A stretch of DNA of 64,000 nt from Trichomonas vaginalis G3 (Eukaryota > Parabasalia > Trichomonadida > Trichomonadidae): assembly GCF_026262505.1 (NCBI RefSeq), contig NC_067204.1, positions 23,405,300-23,469,299 on the forward strand, in the 5' to 3' direction. The position numbers and the translations under genes were made by a program. Shown here piece after piece: positions 62,608-64,000 of the stretch. The notes beneath the pieces are model-generated. The model saw nothing but the letters and a program-made list of their open reading frames with translations. It made no database searches and was not told the origin of the DNA. Every line of letters begins with the position of its first letter. Positions within the stretch are counted from its first letter, which is position 1.

Positions 62608-63603
62608 TTTTCTAACACAACTATCAATAAATTGTAATATCATTATACTATATATTAATATGAATTTTTATAGAAAAGCTTTATTTTTTTCTCAATTTTT
62701 AATTTCATTTCAGTCTCTAAACTTTCTTACTATGTAAAAACGTATTATTATAGTAATAAAATAAAATACATGTTTATTCGATCTCGTATTTCAAAAAAAT
62801 AAAATTACTTATATAAAAAGATTCTCTTTAGTCAACTTTCTTTTTGAATCTCTAATAAGTTTTTACTGTTGCTTCTATATATTAAGTATTGATTCTTGTA
62901 GTAAAGAAAATCCGGAACGTTTATTTATTAGAATACTCGAACTTTGACTTACATATTACTAATTGTAATTATTTTCAAGAGCTATTTCTATTACTCCTAC
63001 TTGTTCGGCTTAAAATCTGCTATATTGTTAAGATAAACTAAGTCTAAATTTTGAACCATTTTTTGAAGTTTAAAGTGTAATACATATCGATTTTTTATCC
63101 GAATTTAAGAATTGCTTCAAAGTTTTAGCGTGAAATCGTGCATTTTTTCTAATGAAATTGTTATTATAAGATAAGCAATCTGAGTTTTTTTGAATAATAT
63201 GTCACTACACATGATAGAGCGTTACGTGCTGAAAAGTTACGCTTCGTTCTGAAAGTGGTAATGAAGTTTTATTAGAATTCATCAAAAAAACGTATGAAAA
63301 TAATCGTATGTCAAAATGTGAGCACTTCTCAAAATTTGCTCACATTTTGACTATTTTTGTGAGATCTTCCTCACAATTTTTTGACAAACGTACAAAAAAA
63401 GTGCCAAAATGTGAGCAAATGTGAGCAATTTTTATATCTCAAAGAAACGTTTGAAGTAGATGAGATAGAGAAAGCTATAAAATTATTTGACGAAGTTGCT
63501 GAAAAATACATGTAAAGCGTTTATTTTTGGTCTTTTGTGAAAGTTAGAAAATAACGCTAATTTTATTTTTATTTTATTTTTTATTTTGTATGTAAAGACA
63601 GAT

Positions 63604-64000
63604 ATGACAACAACAGAGAACACAACAACTGCTATCGTTCATGAAGCCATAAATGAAGAATACGAGTGGGTTCAGTATAACAAACAGTTACGTCTCATTC
63701 GTTCGGTCAAAGATGACATGTACCAAATGCAAAGTATTTTGAATGCTCTTCGTTCTACAAAGCAAGCACATCATTGGTTTGAAAACCAACAGACAAAAGA
63801 ACTTTTAGAAGAATTTCCTCATATGTTTGCGACCCTCGGAAAACCGCGGGTCGAGATTCCATTCGAAAATCGTAAAAATTTGCCAAATGGTTTGAGAGGT
63901 TGGTACGTACATAGACTTCTTGTAAATGCTGTTGCAATGTGGGCTTCACCTCGTTACGCTTGTTATATTTTCATGATGTTAGATGAAATTCATAGACAAG
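63604..64000 (+). CDS. Element C KilA-N protein, runs off the window
   Basis: Open from the ATG at 63604 to the window end, 132 codons visible. It shows the KilA-N hallmark segment (VNAVAMWASPRYACYIF) and a helical N-terminal region. The leader is the TTTTATTTTGTATGTAAAG type shared with the other KilA-N-class genes. It is probably a DNA-binding regulator of the element. Confidence 0.75.
   Translation, partial: MTTTENTTTAIVHEAINEEYEWVQYNKQLRLIRSVKDDMYQMQSILNALRSTKQAHHWFENQQTKELLEEFPHMFATLGKPRVEIPFENRKNLPNGLRGWYVHRLLVNAVAMWASPRYACYIFMMLDEIHRQ

Larger units (their letters stand above)
59559..63440. mobile_element. Long-arm inverted-repeat DNA transposon (Mutator-like candidate)
   Basis: 3882 bp with inverted arms of 818 bp each (59559-60376 and 62623-63440). 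The arms start GAGATATAAAAATTGCTCAC and look virtually identical, so the insertion is recent. The flanks carry an 8-bp duplication. Very long arms with an 8-9 bp duplication suggest Mutator-like or hAT-like elements; Mutator-like is favoured by arm length. There is no transposase frame, so it is non-autonomous. The centre contains a second element. Confidence 0.85.
59011..63523 (+). pseudogene. Element C KilA-N-like/GIY-YIG (T5orf172-type) gene carrying a transposon
   Basis: The N-terminal part resembles the KilA-N/Bro-type DNA-binding region of large DNA viruses. It is followed by a T5orf172-like GIY-YIG segment (LLYIVQKP, then YKIGRTYN) of the kind found in viral homing-type nucleases. The leader TTTTATTTTGTATGTAAGAA is shared with other KilA-N genes here. 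A 3.9-kb DNA transposon (59559-63440) sits within the gene. Confidence 0.7.
47698..64000. mobile_element. Maverick/Polinton element C (right end outside window)
   Basis: A different lineage from A and B: adenine methyltransferase, small virion-like proteins, fibre, integrase, a family-B polymerase of another type and KilA-N-class genes. The left end is placed at the AGTGGGG after the A-run, because Mavericks start with AG; this is tentative, since the right end and target duplication lie outside. Capsid and ATPase genes are not seen and may lie beyond the window. Most frames are open. I see a broken integrase region and one gene carrying a transposon, so it looks younger than A and B. Confidence 0.85.

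Overview
The window looks like nuclear DNA of a trichomonad, most likely Trichomonas vaginalis. It is AT-rich, and its host genes are compact and show no recognisable introns. Several host genes have a TCATTA-type initiator (Inr) a few bases before the ATG. About three quarters of the sequence belongs to three large Maverick/Polinton elements, the kind that makes up a large share of that genome. No rRNA, tRNA or CRISPR was seen.

Layout. (1) 1-19109: element A, a Maverick whose left end lies outside the window. Capsid, packaging ATPase and fibre genes are on the left. A cassette with KilA-N and primase-helicase genes follows, and integrase, protein-primed DNA polymerase and a gene in the terminal repeat are on the right. 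(2) 19110-29683: host DNA. It holds a 2.3-kb Tc1/mariner-like fold-back element, a membrane protein gene with one frameshift, a divergent H2B/H2A histone pair, a long coiled-coil gene and an eIF3 subunit H gene. (3) 29684-46700: element B, a complete-length relative of A in opposite orientation, bounded by a TTTGTT target duplication. It lacks A's primase cassette and carries a 948-bp mariner-like insert with an unusual run of five hairpins. (4) 46707-47697: a centrin gene. (5) 47698 to the window end: element C, a different Maverick lineage with a DNA adenine methyltransferase, a fibre, integrase, a second type of family-B polymerase, KilA-N-class genes and its own gene cassette. A 3.9-kb DNA transposon with 818-bp inverted arms sits in one of its genes, and that transposon contains a second, smaller one.

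A and B are broken, each with roughly a dozen or more breaks. C looks younger, with most visible frames open. They are described here as fossils: family, parts and insertions only.

Most interesting signals: (a) the hairpin array in the mariner-like insert at 30290-31237; (b) a shared boundary repeat that brackets different cargo in A, B and C and suggests exchangeable cassettes; (c) an HNH-like zinc module inside the polymerase gene of A and B; (d) a uniform T-rich start-site motif on Maverick genes that differs from the host Inr; (e) E2F-like sites in the histone promoter and near the coiled-coil gene; (f) an SQ/TQ tail on histone H2A.
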